Source: Fagopyrum homotropicum
Lineage: Eukaryota; Streptophyta; Magnoliopsida; Caryophyllales; Polygonaceae
Direction of reading: 5' to 3'
Length of the DNA stretch: 64,000 bases
NCBI GenBank assembly: GCA_033239125.1
Contig: BSWB01000001.1
Location: 29,477,501 to 29,541,500, forward strand
How positions within the stretch are numbered: position 1 is the stretch's first letter; every line of letters starts with the position of its first letter. Below are positions 46,458 to 57,849 of the stretch, piece by piece. The position numbers and the translations under genes were made by a program. The notes under the pieces were generated by a model, which ran no database searches, was not told the origin of the DNA, and was given only the letters and a program-made list of their open reading frames with translations.

Positions 46458-47784
46458 GTTTGTATTATCTGACTACGTGATGTATTTTATTCGACTACCT
46501 TTGATGTATTATATTTTATCGGATATTCTATTTTATGCTTCACTTATGCATTTATATGATTATCTGATATTACATGCATACCTACAGGTTATTTGATTGA
46601 GAAAAACGTCGAAACCGAAAAAAAAATGGTTTTAAAAAAAAAAAAAATTTTGACCTCGACCGGGGAGATTCTGGCCAAACGAGGCATTTCACCTCGGTTG
46701 AACCAAGAACACCTCGACCGAGGCGTGTTAACTGAGAGTTTTCGAAAAACGATTTTTGTGTTACTTATCTGGATATGATCTCAGTGAAGATCTCGTTTAC
46801 TGACTGGTTTTAAATTCTTTATGTGTTTGAAAGGTTTTATAATATGTTTAAGTTGCTAAATGCTTTGTTTGAAATTATTGACATGTTTAATACTTTGTTT
46901 TTATCCAAATTATGTTGAATTTGAAGGTTGACACCGCAGGTTAAGTTCTCTCACTTTCTTCTTGGAAAGACCAAGGCAATTCATTCTCTTCTTCTTCTTC
47001 TTCTTGATCATGCTTAGCCCCTCATATACACTTTGCCTCCCTTTACCTATCCGGGAATTTGGAAGCAAGCGAAGTGGTGAAAGCAAGTGGAGTTAAAGTT
47101 GAGAAGTGGCTGGAAGTGAAAGTGTTAGAAAGCAATAGTAGGTTTGGGGAAGTCAATCATGAAGATGAGTAACTCGGCACCATTCACATAGCCGGGTGTT
47201 TGTGTCTTGCCAAAGTCGGATTGAGCGATATTCCTAACGGGTCATGGTATGTGCATCAAGGGTTTGATGCATCTCAAGAAATTGATGATTGCAGAATTCC
47301 TAGGCTTCGGTTATTGTGCACCTCTGTCCATGTATCCCAAAAAGTAAAGTAAAAAGAAAAAGTGTGAGATAAGCGAAGCTTATTGGTGGAAGATGTTGCA
47401 AGTCAAAGTGAAAGTGAAGTTCATCCTTTTCCCGGATTCTAGCACCACATTACCTTACATACATCCCTACCCTACACGTTTCTTGACCTATTCTTTTGGG
47501 AAGCCCTTGAGACCTTGAGCTTGTTGATTGACTTAGTGGTTTAAATCGGATTATACATGATTAATTTTGATGATTATGATTTATTATGCATTCTATGATT
47601 TTATGCAAAGATGAACAACTTTCCTATATTTATAAAATGTTTTGAGCATATTGAGTTTTTAATTCCAGGAAGTACTCTCTTAGAGTGATCTATGGTAGTT
47701 GCACACCATAAAATGTTTTTGGAAGACTTTTTCATTGATTTTATTGACTTATAATCCATTCTATCTTATCTTTTATATGAGGAA
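46458..47784 (+). other. Non-coding 3' region of A3 with conserved block
   Basis: An A-run at 46620-46648, dyads at 46650-46725, and the conserved block at about 47150-47350 that is shared with A1, A2 and C. No coding sequence is supported. Confidence 0.7.
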
Positions 47785-47823
47785 CTTGCTTGGGGACAAG
47801 CAAGGGCTAAGTAGGGGGTATTT
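47785..47823 (+). promoter_or_regulatory. Hairpin and 3' polypurine tract, A3
   Basis: 47785-47804 forms a perfect 7-bp hairpin (CTTGCTT / AAGCAAG, loop GGGGAC). AAGTAGGGGGTATTT (47809-47823) abuts the LTR. Confidence 0.8.
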
Positions 47824-49581
47824 TGATAGCATGAATTATAGTCTATATTTTGAGGTTTGTTTGGACGTTTTATCTTTCATAATCTGCATGTTTGTATGTG
47901 CATTATGTGATTTTACTACCATTTCATCTACCTTTGCGAGAATCGAGGTCTACACCTAGTTTTGTTGTAATTGCAGGTAATTTGGTACGTTTTGCATCAA
48001 AAAGGAGCGAAAGGAGTCATGAGTCATTTAGAGCTACATCCAGGAAGCATAGCCATGGATTAAAGATTTACTTTGGACCAGTTTTGAGAGATTTCACATT
48101 CAGTTGTGACTCACCTCGGTTGACCAGGGATTCACCTCGACCGAGGCGATCCAGAGACGCCGACTCGACCGAGGCGAATACCTAGGATGCGGCGAGAATA
48201 TTTTATTCTTGGATGAGATCTTTTAAATTTGGAAAGTGATCTTATATTTTTTGGGCTTGGCTCCTGGAAGGAAGGAGATATGCAGAATCATATATTTTAC
48301 CTATTTTAATGGGAAAAGATCTTTCTAAGATATTTTATCTTTGGAGGGTTATTTTCCTATAAAAAGGGTTGGATTTCCACAAATCGAGGAGGCCGCTTAC
48401 ACCAAAAATCACGCTATACCGTCGATCAGGGTTTATAGCACGCAGCAGCAGCATACTCCAGGTTGGGATTTTCAAAGAACCTTTTTGAAGGTTGAAGGAA
48501 GATTGAAGTCCATAGCTTTTATAGCTTTTTGAAGGGTTTTGTAAGATTGTCTTCAATTCCCTCAATTGTAGTCTTGTCTTGTTGGATTGCTATCCAAGGA
48601 ACGCTTTGTTGTGATATTTGATTCAGTTATTGAAGTCTTTTCATTAAATTCTTCTTTGTTCAAATATTCACCTTCTTCCCATATATTTGATTAATACTTT
48701 CATGATGATGAGTGGCTAATTTCCTTGTGTGATTCTAGGGTGATTGGCTGAAGGTTGTGGGAAAAACAATGATAGAATAATCTTAGATTCCAGTAGGATC
48801 CTGAAAGTTCGAGTCTTTAACCTTAACCCTAAGCATCTCGTTCAGTCGATGAACATCTCGGCCGGGGTGGGAACTGGCTGACCGAGGTGACTTATCCGAT
48901 CCATACCTGAGAGTTAAATGTTAGAGTTTGCCAAATCCTATTCTTATTACACCTTTCCTGGTTCAAAGCAAGCTTAGGATGAGACTTACCCGGTAATTCC
49001 TTAGTTTGTGTACCAACGATCATAAGTGTAGGTAATAAAGGTTCATCCTTTATTGGGGTTTGAGTGTGCTTCCGTCCCATCTTTGTGAGTTAGCCTGAGA
49101 CTTACCCGGTAAAGGTTGATTCTATTCCTTTAGATGGTGTGTTAGTTTGAGGTTATAGTTCTTTATCTTGATTCCTTGAGACTTACCCGGTAATAGGAGT
49201 TACGGTTTTGGATTAACGAGTAGTGAGACTTACCCGGTGATCTACTCCACTTTAGTAACACCTTCCCCATGCAAAAATCTCAGCTTTGTCCGCTTATCTA
49301 TAGATCTTGAGTTGGAACCACAACTAGATGCTTTAATCCCTAGAATTGCATGTTTGCTTTATTGACTTCTTATTCATCTTTGATTGTGTTAATCGCTCTT
49401 GTGGTTAGTATTGACATTAGCACACCGTATTGACTTTGTTTCACCGAGTCCCTGTGATCGACCCTTGGAATTTTCTTGCTTTTACTACGATTGACCCGTA
49501 CACTGCGGGTTCGCATCCTTGTTTTAAGCTTAAGTCTAGGGTTATAAATTTAAAGCTTGCACACACCGTTTGGAGCGAACA
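47824..49581 (+). repeat. 3' LTR of A3
   Basis: 1758 bp. TATA-like CTATAAAAAGGG at 48357-48368. Followed by TGAAG (49582-49586). Confidence 0.95.
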
Positions 49582-51431
49582 TGAAGGATGCAGTTTTTGA
49601 TTTCTCGCAGGAATGCTTAGATGCGTTTAATATGATTCGGGAAGCTCTAATCTCAGCCCCGATTATTCAACCTCCGGATTGGAATCTTCCGTTTGAGGTT
49701 ATGTGTGACGCAAGTGACGTAGCCATAGGGGCTGTGCTTGGGCAAAGAAAGGAAGGGCGAACCCATGCTATCTATTACGCTAGCAAGACGCTAGATGAAG
49801 CGCAGCTCAACTACGCCACTACAGAAAAAGAATTCTTAGCAATTGTATATGCAATTGACAAATTTCGCTCTTATCTTGTAGGTGCAAAGGTGATTGTATA
49901 CACGGATCATGCTGCGATCCGGTATCTACTTGCAAAAAAGGATGTGAAGTCAAGGCTAATTAGATGGATTCTTCTCCTACAAGAATTCGATCTAGAGATC
50001 CGCGACAAGAAGGGTTCGGAAAATTCTGTTGTGGATCATTTGAGTCGTCTAACACATCTAGAGGGCGACCATCTACCTATAGATGACTCTATTCCGGACG
50101 AGCATTTACATATCATAGAGGAGTGCATCGACGTGATCACCAAAGGTAACGAACCATGGTTTGCTGATTTTGTTAACTATTTGGTTTGCCAGGAATTACC
50201 ACCCGGATTATCCTACGCACAAAGAAAGAAGTTCTTTAAGGATGTTCGGGAATACTTTTGGAACGAACCTCTTCTCTTTAAGAGAGGTCCGGACGGCATC
50301 GTTCGGCGATGTGTAATGGAAGATGAGATGCAAAGTGTCATCCGTCATTGTCATTCACTACCTTGTGGAGGACACGCTAGTTCGAACAAGACTAGCGCTA
50401 AGGTATTGCAATCTGGATTCTTTTGGCCTACTCTATTTAAAGATGTGCAAACCTTTGTTTCCTGCTGCGATGCTTGTCAAAGAACAGGGAATATATCTAG
50501 GAGGAATGAGATGCCTCTTAACAACATCCAAGAGGTGGAGATCTTTGACGTTTGGGGAGTAGACTTCATGGGACCTTTCCCATCATCTTGTGGAAACCAA
50601 TACATACTTTTAGCGGTGGATTATGTTTCGAGATGGATTGAAGCAATTGCCTCTCCCGCCAATGATGCCATGGTAGTGGTTAAGTTCTTTAACAAGACCA
50701 TCTTCCCACGATTCGGGACACCACGGACTATCATTAGTGATGGAGGTTCTCACTTCATTGCCCGACGCTTTGAAGCTCTTTTAGCTAAGTATGGGGTGAC
50801 TCACAAGATCGCCACCCCTTATCATCCACAAACTAGTGGACAAGTGGAGATCTCAAACTGGGAGATTAAAGGAATCCTAGAGAAGACGGTTTCAAGGACA
50901 AGGAAGGATTGGTCTTTGAAGCTAGATGACGCATTATGGGCGTACCGGACTGCATACATGACTCCCATCGGAACAACGCCATATAACCTTGTGTATGAGA
51001 AGTCTTTCCACTTACCGGTAGAGTTGGAGCACAAGGCGTATTGGGCAATAAAGTGGTTGAACTTCAGCATGAAGGAGGCGGGAGAGAAGCGTCTCTTGGA
51101 CCTCAATGAGCTTGAAGAACTTTGCTTGAACGCCTACGAAAATGCCAAGATCTATAAAGAAAGAGCGAAGCGTTGGCATGATAAGCATATCATCCCAAAG
51201 GACCTCAAAGAAGGAGATCAAGTTCTCCTCTTCAATTCAAGGCTTCGTCTCTTTCCAAGTAACCTTAAATCTCGTTGGACTGAACCTTTTCTAATCAAAC
51301 GTGTTTTTTCCCATGGTGCAGTTGAAGTATGGGGTGAAAAGGGCGGAAGCTTTAAGGTGAACGGTCAACGACTCAAGAAGTATTCACCGGAACTCCAAGC
51401 TGAAGAGTTCGCGCCCACCGCACTCGAATAA
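49582..51431 (+). CDS. RNase H and integrase of C (3' half of pol, open)
   Basis: Resumes the C pol after A3 and stays open to TAA at 51429-51431. The open frame technically starts inside the A3 LTR; the C sequence begins at the target duplication. RNase [43 protein letters not shown]. Integrase: zinc-binding HHCC ([10 protein letters not shown] through CCDACQRTG), then the catalytic triad in [21 protein letters not shown] and [22 protein letters not shown]. The GPY/F module reads [12 protein letters not shown], with Glu where Gly is usual. It ends [23 protein letters not shown]. No chromodomain, as expected for Athila. Inactive in place because the gene is split, but this half has no nonsense codon. 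Confidence 0.88.
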
Positions 51432-51471
51432 GTACGAATATGGTCTAGCTACGGACCTTAAACAAGCGCTT

Positions 51472-51489
51472 CTTGGGAGGCAACCCAAG
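51472..51489 (+). other. Post-pol hairpin, C
   Basis: CTTGGGAGGCAACCCAAG, 41 bases after the pol stop; identical to the A-family hairpin. Confidence 0.7.
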
Positions 51490-52259
51490 GTATTACACTT
51501 ACGTTTTGTTTTTGATTCATAGATTAGAATAGTATAGACGTTTTTGTTTTGTTTTGCCTTCGATGCCTTCCGGTATGTTCGTGTTTTTGGATGTAGGATC
51601 AGTGGAAAAGAAAGGGGGAAGGAAAATTTTGAAGAAAATTGACGAAACTTGGACTTTGACACATTACAGAGAGTTCCACAGCCAAAACCACGGCCGTGAC
51701 AGCTACAGTGACTGTAATTTTCAAAAGCCTGAGAAAAACCACCAAAACCACGGTTCTGTACATTTCCACGGCCGTGGAAACCCCCGAGTGACCGTAATTT
51801 TCAAAAAAATTTACGGCCACTATAAAAACCACGTTTCTTCACAAAACACACAAAATACCCCAATTCCACGCCCCTATTTCGCCGAAATCTTCCCCCTCTC
51901 CCAAATTCTCGTTCGTTAATCGTTTCGAACGATTCTTTAGCCAAAACTGAAGCAAATCCAAGCACCTACAAGATTCAAGCAATGATTCGAGCGGCAAATC
52001 ACCGGAGAAGGCAGAATTCGGATTTTAAAATCCGAAAACCTAGGTTTTGACCTCTTCTCTTTCTTTGTCGATTTGTCTCAATTTTTGCAAGAAATATTAT
52101 GAGAACTGATTGAAATTGGATTGGAATTAGTCTAGGGCTGCTTGCTGTTGAATTTGGTGAAAATCTGTTGAGTTTTGAGAATTTGCGTAACGAATCACGG
52201 TCTTTGGACATTCCACAGCCGTGGAAACTGAAGAACAGACCGTGGTTTTGAACAGAAAC
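51490..52259 (+). other. Dyad-rich leader before the C accessory ORF
   Basis: Non-coding. A perfect TTCCACGGCCGTGGAA at 51764-51779, with variants at 51674-51710, 51740-51760 and 52209-52226. CCGTAATTTTC follows two of them. The last dyad ends about 35 bases before the accessory ATG. Confidence 0.65.
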
Positions 52260-53793
52260 ATGGATCTCGTTAGGAGAATATCCAATAGAACAAAGAAGAG
52301 AAAAGACAATGCTTCCTCCTCTTCTCAGGCACCTCCTAGAGAGCCAACACCACCACCATCACCCCCACATCCTAGATTCCCTACCATCCATGAAGATTAC
52401 CTCGATGCTTTAGAGAGGAACCATAAGCGAGCGGTCATAGGACCTAGGTATTTGCTGCTTGAGGAGCTAGAACCACTAAATGTGGTTAATGATCTTAATT
52501 GGTTGTTGGATAGAGCAGGGCTGATCATCTTCTCCGCTATTGGGGAAGATGCATATGAGGAGATCACTAGGGAGTTTGTTACCTCCTTCGAGCATAGTCA
52601 TGTAGACCGTACGGTTTCTTTCCGGCTGATGGAGAGAAACTATGATTTCTCGATTCGGGAGTTTGGAGCCTTCTTTGGGTTCCATGAGACCTTCAATGGT
52701 CGCTTCCCTAGTGGCTTGTACGCCAAGGATTTTTGGGAGGATATAGCTATGGTATACGCCAGCGAGGACCGCTGGCAACCAGCTGATACCAAGGCTAAGT
52801 TGATTTATCACTTAGCCTTGAAGATTGCTCACCGGGTGCTTTCTGAGTGTCTCTTTCCTAGGACGGAGACACCTCAGAAGATCAAGACAGACGAGCTGTT
52901 TTTGTTGTATTGCATGTTGCACGGCAGGCAGGCTGACTATGTCACCCTCTTAGCTTCTACCATGAGTAAGCTAAAGAACAAGAGGGCTGGCAATATAGGA
53001 TATGGTGGGATGGTTACCCACATTGCTAAGCAGATGGGGATCGACTTTTCTGCATGCACTAGGGTAGCTGCTAGACCCCTAGGACTTCAGAGCCTCATGA
53101 CTAGAGGCATTATTTTTCCTAGACATAGAGGTCCACCTACAGCTGCCATGCCTTGGGAGGACAGAGGAGGTAGAGGAGTAGCATGGATCCCCGAGTATTC
53201 CATTATGGCCGGACACCATAACTGGAAGGAGACGTTCGCTGCCATGCATGCGAACACACTAGTAGCCCCTCCTTACGTTCCACCACCACCGGTTGTAGAT
53301 GAGGAGGAGATGAGAGGGGATGACGAGTTTGAGGGAGGAGGAGATGAGCATGATTTTGGTACCTTTCTGGATCAGCCGGACGCAGTTCCTGACCTTCCTA
53401 GACACTCTCCCCCCCTCTAGAGCTTTTGGTTCTTCCTCTCGCTGTGCTAGTGTGAGCGAGAGACCTACATGGATGGCAGATCCCCCTTCATGGTATAGCA
53501 CTCAGCCGGAGTGGATGGGAGCTCCACCACCTTGGCATGCCCAGCTACCACCTGCACCAGCACCGTCAGAAGCACCGGCATGGTATAGCCAGCCGCCGGG
53601 ATGGTATGAGCAGCTGCCAGAGTGCGCCACCGATCTTTCCAGTAGGGTCGGAGCCTTGGAGATCCGTGCCAATGCTAGGGATGCACGAGCCGACGATCAT
53701 GACCGCATGATGAGAGATATTTACCGCCAGCAGTTTGGGCGGAACTATGATCCCGGCTTCTTCCCGTTCCCACCACCACCGGCGCCTCAGTGA
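52260..53793 (+). pseudogene. Accessory ORF, ATHILA ORF-1-like, C
   Basis: ATG at 52260 (MDLVRRISN), chosen over the earlier in-frame GTG. A Lys/Arg and Pro-rich start is followed by the core (ITREFVTSF, FRLMERNYDFSIREFGAFFGF, DFWEDIAM, AHRVLSECLFPRTETPQK, GGMVTHIAKQMG, PLGLQSLMTRGI, AAMPWE), then an acidic stretch. A one-base shift in the C-run near 53410 leads to a first stop at 53418-53420. The other frame carries on with a Trp/Pro-rich segment (WYSTQPEWMGAPPPWH), a charged helix and a Pro-rich tail to TGA 53791-53793. The layout matches A3 although the tail sequence differs. Confidence 0.8.
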
Positions 53794-53886
53794 TGACCTT
53801 GGACGATCCACCGTTTTAGCCGCTCCACCACCGTCTTGTGAGTTCTTTTCCTTTCTTTCTTTTCTTTATTTTCTTTTTGAACATTA

Positions 53887-53914
53887 GGGACAATGTTTGT
53901 CTCAAGTATGGGGT
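53887..53914 (+). promoter_or_regulatory. Internal PPT-like tract with hairpin, C
   Basis: GGGACAATGTTTGTCTC (53887-53903) can form a 6-bp stem with one G-U pair. AAGTATGGGGT (53904-53914) follows directly. Confidence 0.62.
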
Positions 53915-55136
53915 GGGGTGTGACTATTCATTTGTAATAACTCTACTCACTTTGCTTGCTTTGATTGAGAACACCTTGCATGTTTCATTCCATTGTTACA
54001 CGTTTCATTATTGCATTGCATGAAAAAGCTTTTGAAAAACCCATAAAAATCGAAAACTTTTGAAAGTTTTGTGCTTCAAAGGATAGAGATGACTTCTATG
54101 ATAATCACTACTTGTGGATTGAGTTTTGATGACAATCGCATGCTTAAACAAATAGTGAATTGAAAAGAAATTGAATAAGTTGATTATTCCTCTTTTGCAA
54201 GTTTCATAATGTGAAGAACGTTACTTAAATCATATTGAAAAATCAAGGTTGAAATCACATGATAAGTTCTTATACTTCTTGTTGAAATGATTAAGGCAAT
54301 TCGATTTTCTTTCTTCTTTCTTTGATCATTTAGCCCCTCAATAAAATAATGGCCTCCTTTACCTATCCGGGAATTTGGAGGAGTTGATATTTGGCATGTT
54401 TGATGTGGGAGGGCCATGAAAGCAAAATTTTGCATTCAAAGAATAGAAAGAACTTATTGGTTTGGGGAAGTCAATCACGACGATGAGTAACTCGGCACCA
54501 TTCACATAGATGGGTGTTTGTGTCTTGCCAAAGTCGGATTGAGCGATATTCCTAGCGGATTATGGTATGTGCATCAAGGGTTTGAGGTATCTCGCAAAAA
54601 TGAGAACCGCCAATCTCCTAGGCTTCGGTTTTTGTGCACCTCTGTCCATAACTCCAAAAGTAAAGTCAAAAAATGAATTGAAAAGAAGAGAGCGAAGCTC
54701 TAAGTTGAAAGTGTTGCAAAACCGCAAGAGAAAAAGAAAAGAGTTAGTTATCCACTTTCCTGGATTCATGCGCCACATTCCTTAAAGTTTTCCTTCCCTT
54801 TCCGCATTCTAGACCTTGTTTGAAAGTCCTTAAGATCAATACAATGATATATGACTTGGTGATCTAAATTGAAGTTTTTTATAATTGATTTTGATAATGT
54901 TTGAAGGTTATGATGTTTACATGGAAGTTTGATCAATTCATGAGTCTCTTTACTCTTTACTCTTTGATTATGTATATGAAAGTCTTATAAACGAATGAAG
55001 CAAGATTTGAGAATGATCTATTGACTAGGAAGCACATTCATCTAAAAGAAGTTTTGTTTTGAGAGCGTATCCATATTTCATCCTAACTTGAGTTTTAAAG
55101 CTTTTGAAAGACCTTGCTTAGGTACAAACAATTGGC
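53915..55136 (+). other. Non-coding 3' region of C with conserved block
   Basis: About 54460-54670 matches family A (for example CTCGGCACCATTCACATAG and CCAAAGTCGGATTGAGCGAT). No coding sequence is supported; short open frames here overlap the conserved block on both strands. Confidence 0.7.
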
Positions 55137-55151
55137 AAGTATGAGGTATTT
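55137..55151 (+). promoter_or_regulatory. 3' polypurine tract of C
   Basis: AAGTATGAGGTATTT abutting the LTR start TGTTAGCATG; one substitution from the A-family tract. Confidence 0.78.
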
Positions 55152-56664
55152 TGTTAGCATGAAATATTGTTATATTTTAGGCACGTTTTCTAGATGTATT
55201 TCATCCATATTAGTGTTCATTGATAAAGCATTGAAGCAATTGTGAGCTAGTTTATCTATATTGATATAGAGGTTTACATAAGCTTTGTGTTGATTGTAGG
55301 CGAATAAGAGCTAAAACCTAAAGAATTAAGAGAGAATGGAGATGGATTGAGCATATCCAAGGATGGAGGACACCACAAAGAAGCTAAGGAAGATGCTAGG
55401 ATGAAGAATGGCACAAAATAAAGGGAATTACGAGCAACCTATGCTTCCACGCTCTAAAATACGGCCGTAATGAAGTCCACGTTCTAAACCACGGCCGTGG
55501 AATTTGGCAACATGAGCGTGGAGCATTCCAGAGAGTTACACGGTATAAAGTACGGCCGTGGAAGTTGTGAAGAACCGTGATGGAATCCACGCTCTAAACC
55601 ACGGGCGTGGAACCCTCTATGACCGTGATTTAGGCAATATTTTGATGTACTAATTAAAGCCACGATCTTTTACACAATGGGCTGAAAGGTTACTTCTATC
55701 CTTCCCTATAAAAGGACTAGAGGAGGGAGAAATCGGGGACCGCGCTTAGACCTTGCTTACACCCTCGCATAGAGCATCATCGCTTGGAGATTTACTTCCG
55801 CAACATTGAGGGTATTATTGGACGTACGGAGATTACGTCTTTTGTCCTTAGGTTTGATTAGAAGACGGATTGACACCCCGTTCTTCGTTCTCATCAAGGA
55901 TTGTGATTGTTTGTGTTATTCCGAATCTGATATACGTCATTACCTTTGCTTGTGGATTTGAGATTGATTTGAAGTTTATTGAAGGTTTTCGAAGGTTTTC
56001 ATCTTTCATTCTTCTAAATCTTGAATTTGATATCATAATGGCTGTTGTTGGCTAAAACCCTTTAGCAATTCTAAGGTGAAGGGTTGATAGTTATGGTTTA
56101 GATGATGATAGATTGATCGTAAACAGATTGGACCCTGAGAGTTAGATAGATTTCGTCGATAGCCAGAATCACGGTGTGTTCTTGAGTTCCACGGCCGTGG
56201 AATCTCAAGATCCACCCGTAATTTTCCCTAGTTTATGAACCTTGCTTTTACTTAAATCCAAAGTTAAAGATTTGCTTTAACTTAGTCTTGGCTTGCCTTT
56301 TCTAGGTAGTAGTGAAGCCTCAACAACCTCTACTTCGATTTCGAGTGTCACAACCTTAATCGGTTTAGTTAGTCTTGATCCTTTGATTACAAGTTTGGGT
56401 ATTTGATATTAATTCTTGCCTTTAGATCCTTTCTATACTGAAGCCTCAACAACCTTTATAGAGAGTGTCTTTAGATAAGTCATATAAAGTCTTGGAACTT
56501 CACCTTACATTGTTTTACTTTAGCATACCTTTGCTACTCTTAACTCTGTCCTTATATCTTTAGTATATCTTGAATCGATTGCCACAACTAGATTCCTGGA
56601 TCTTAGGGTTGCTGTTTTCCCAATATATTTGCAAAGCTCATACATTTACTTGCTTGACGATTAT
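55152..56664 (+). repeat. 3' LTR of C, cut by T2
   Basis: Matches the 5' LTR (25459-25566 plus 32266-33673) until 56664, where the T2 LTR begins. The terminal part to GCGAACA is missing in the window. TATA box TATAAAAGG at 55707-55715. Dyad cluster 55445-55615 and a perfect dyad at 56187-56202. It contains an insertion of roughly 140 bases near 55930-56070 that is absent from the 5' LTR. Confidence 0.88.
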
Positions 56665-57849
56665 TGTAACACCCCAAATTCAAAGAACTCGGGGAGTTAC
56701 TAGTTCGGACCTCACAAAAGTATTTAAAACATCTGAAAACTTTAAACAATATATACATGAATAATATGTATCAGCCTTACAAAGCAAAGGTACCAAAACG
56801 ACACATTAGAAGAACAGAAGACATCCCGTCCCCAACTAAATAAGTACGTGGACCCGGCTGACCATTCCCTCCGGATCTCTTTACAACTGTTTTAACCTGC
56901 AAGACATCTACAAGCGGTATAAAACCGTTAGTTAACATTCTATGCATAGGTATAAAGGTAAAAGCACAAACCCACAACATACACAATCAACATGCAACAA
57001 TCAATCCTTTTATTATCTTTAATTAGGTGATATGTCATTACTAATGATACTTATTTTGTGACACGAGGGATTCCCAAACCTCGCCCCTATCCCCGTTTAC
57101 CAACGCGGAATGGTACTAATGCATTTGACCGTCTACCGGACTGCGCTGGTCGCAGGGAACCTCCTAGACTCTCGCAAGAGCTAGGCAGATGATGTCAAGA
57201 CCCGTTATCATACACTTGGGTCAATTACACAATATACTAAAGTTGGCCTATTCCGGTTTCGTTATTTATCTTAACTAGCAAACACCACTCATACACATCA
57301 CACACATGCAAGAAGCCAGCTAAGTAAGTCCGTGGACTTACCTGAATCAGATCTCGACTCCTAATTCGCAAATCGATCTGTACAGTAGGAATTCAGTGGC
57401 CTGTCAAAGGAGGCAAGTGTGTCAGCACACTTTCTAGGTGATTAGAAGTCCAAGACTTCTAAGATAGTAGGTCTTAATAGAACGGAATTGATTACGGTAT
57501 TAATTTATGGTAAAATGACTATTTTACCCTTGGTCTCGAAACTTCCAAAAATTCCCTAATTCATGCCTAAACTCTTATTTGAGACTAAAGAGTCATATTC
57601 TAACTCCTAAAGATGAGTTTGGTTACAAACTGGCAATTTACCCATTTCCCTATTTTCGGAAAGATCGTTAAGGTCCAACTTCGGCTTCAAATATAAAATT
57701 CGAATAATCTTATAAAAATTCCGAAATAATTCCCTAGATCATCTATGATATCTCATCTACTCCTAGGAGCAAGAATTTCTTAAAACTGTTCAACCATCAC
57801 TTCTACAAAAATTTCCAAAATTGGTTACAACACTTAACAAACAACACAT

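Larger units (their letters stand above)
37773..49581 (+). mobile_element. Complete Athila-lineage element A3 (integrase-less)
   Basis: 11.8 kb with LTRs 37773-39531 and 47824-49581, which differ at about fourteen sites by eye. Target duplication TGAAG at 37768-37772 and 49582-49586. Same order and same missing integrase as A1. The element interrupts the RNase H region of C. Its genes carry five TAG codons and one frameshift. Confidence 0.95.
25459..56664 (+). mobile_element. Athila-lineage element C, carrying three later insertions
   Basis: 5' LTR 25459-25566 plus 32266-33673, primer site 33680-33697, gag, protease, RT (to 37772), RNase H-integrase (from 49582), hairpin, accessory ORF, PPT, and 3' LTR 55152-56664, which is incomplete. 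Nested in it are A2 (5' LTR), A3 (pol) and T2 (3' LTR). Without A2 and A3 about 12.7 kb of C is visible. Family dyad TTCCACGGCCGTGGAA. It lies in the accessory ORF of B; the flanking CTACT (25454-25458) would be its target duplication, but the right end is not in the window. Confidence 0.9.
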
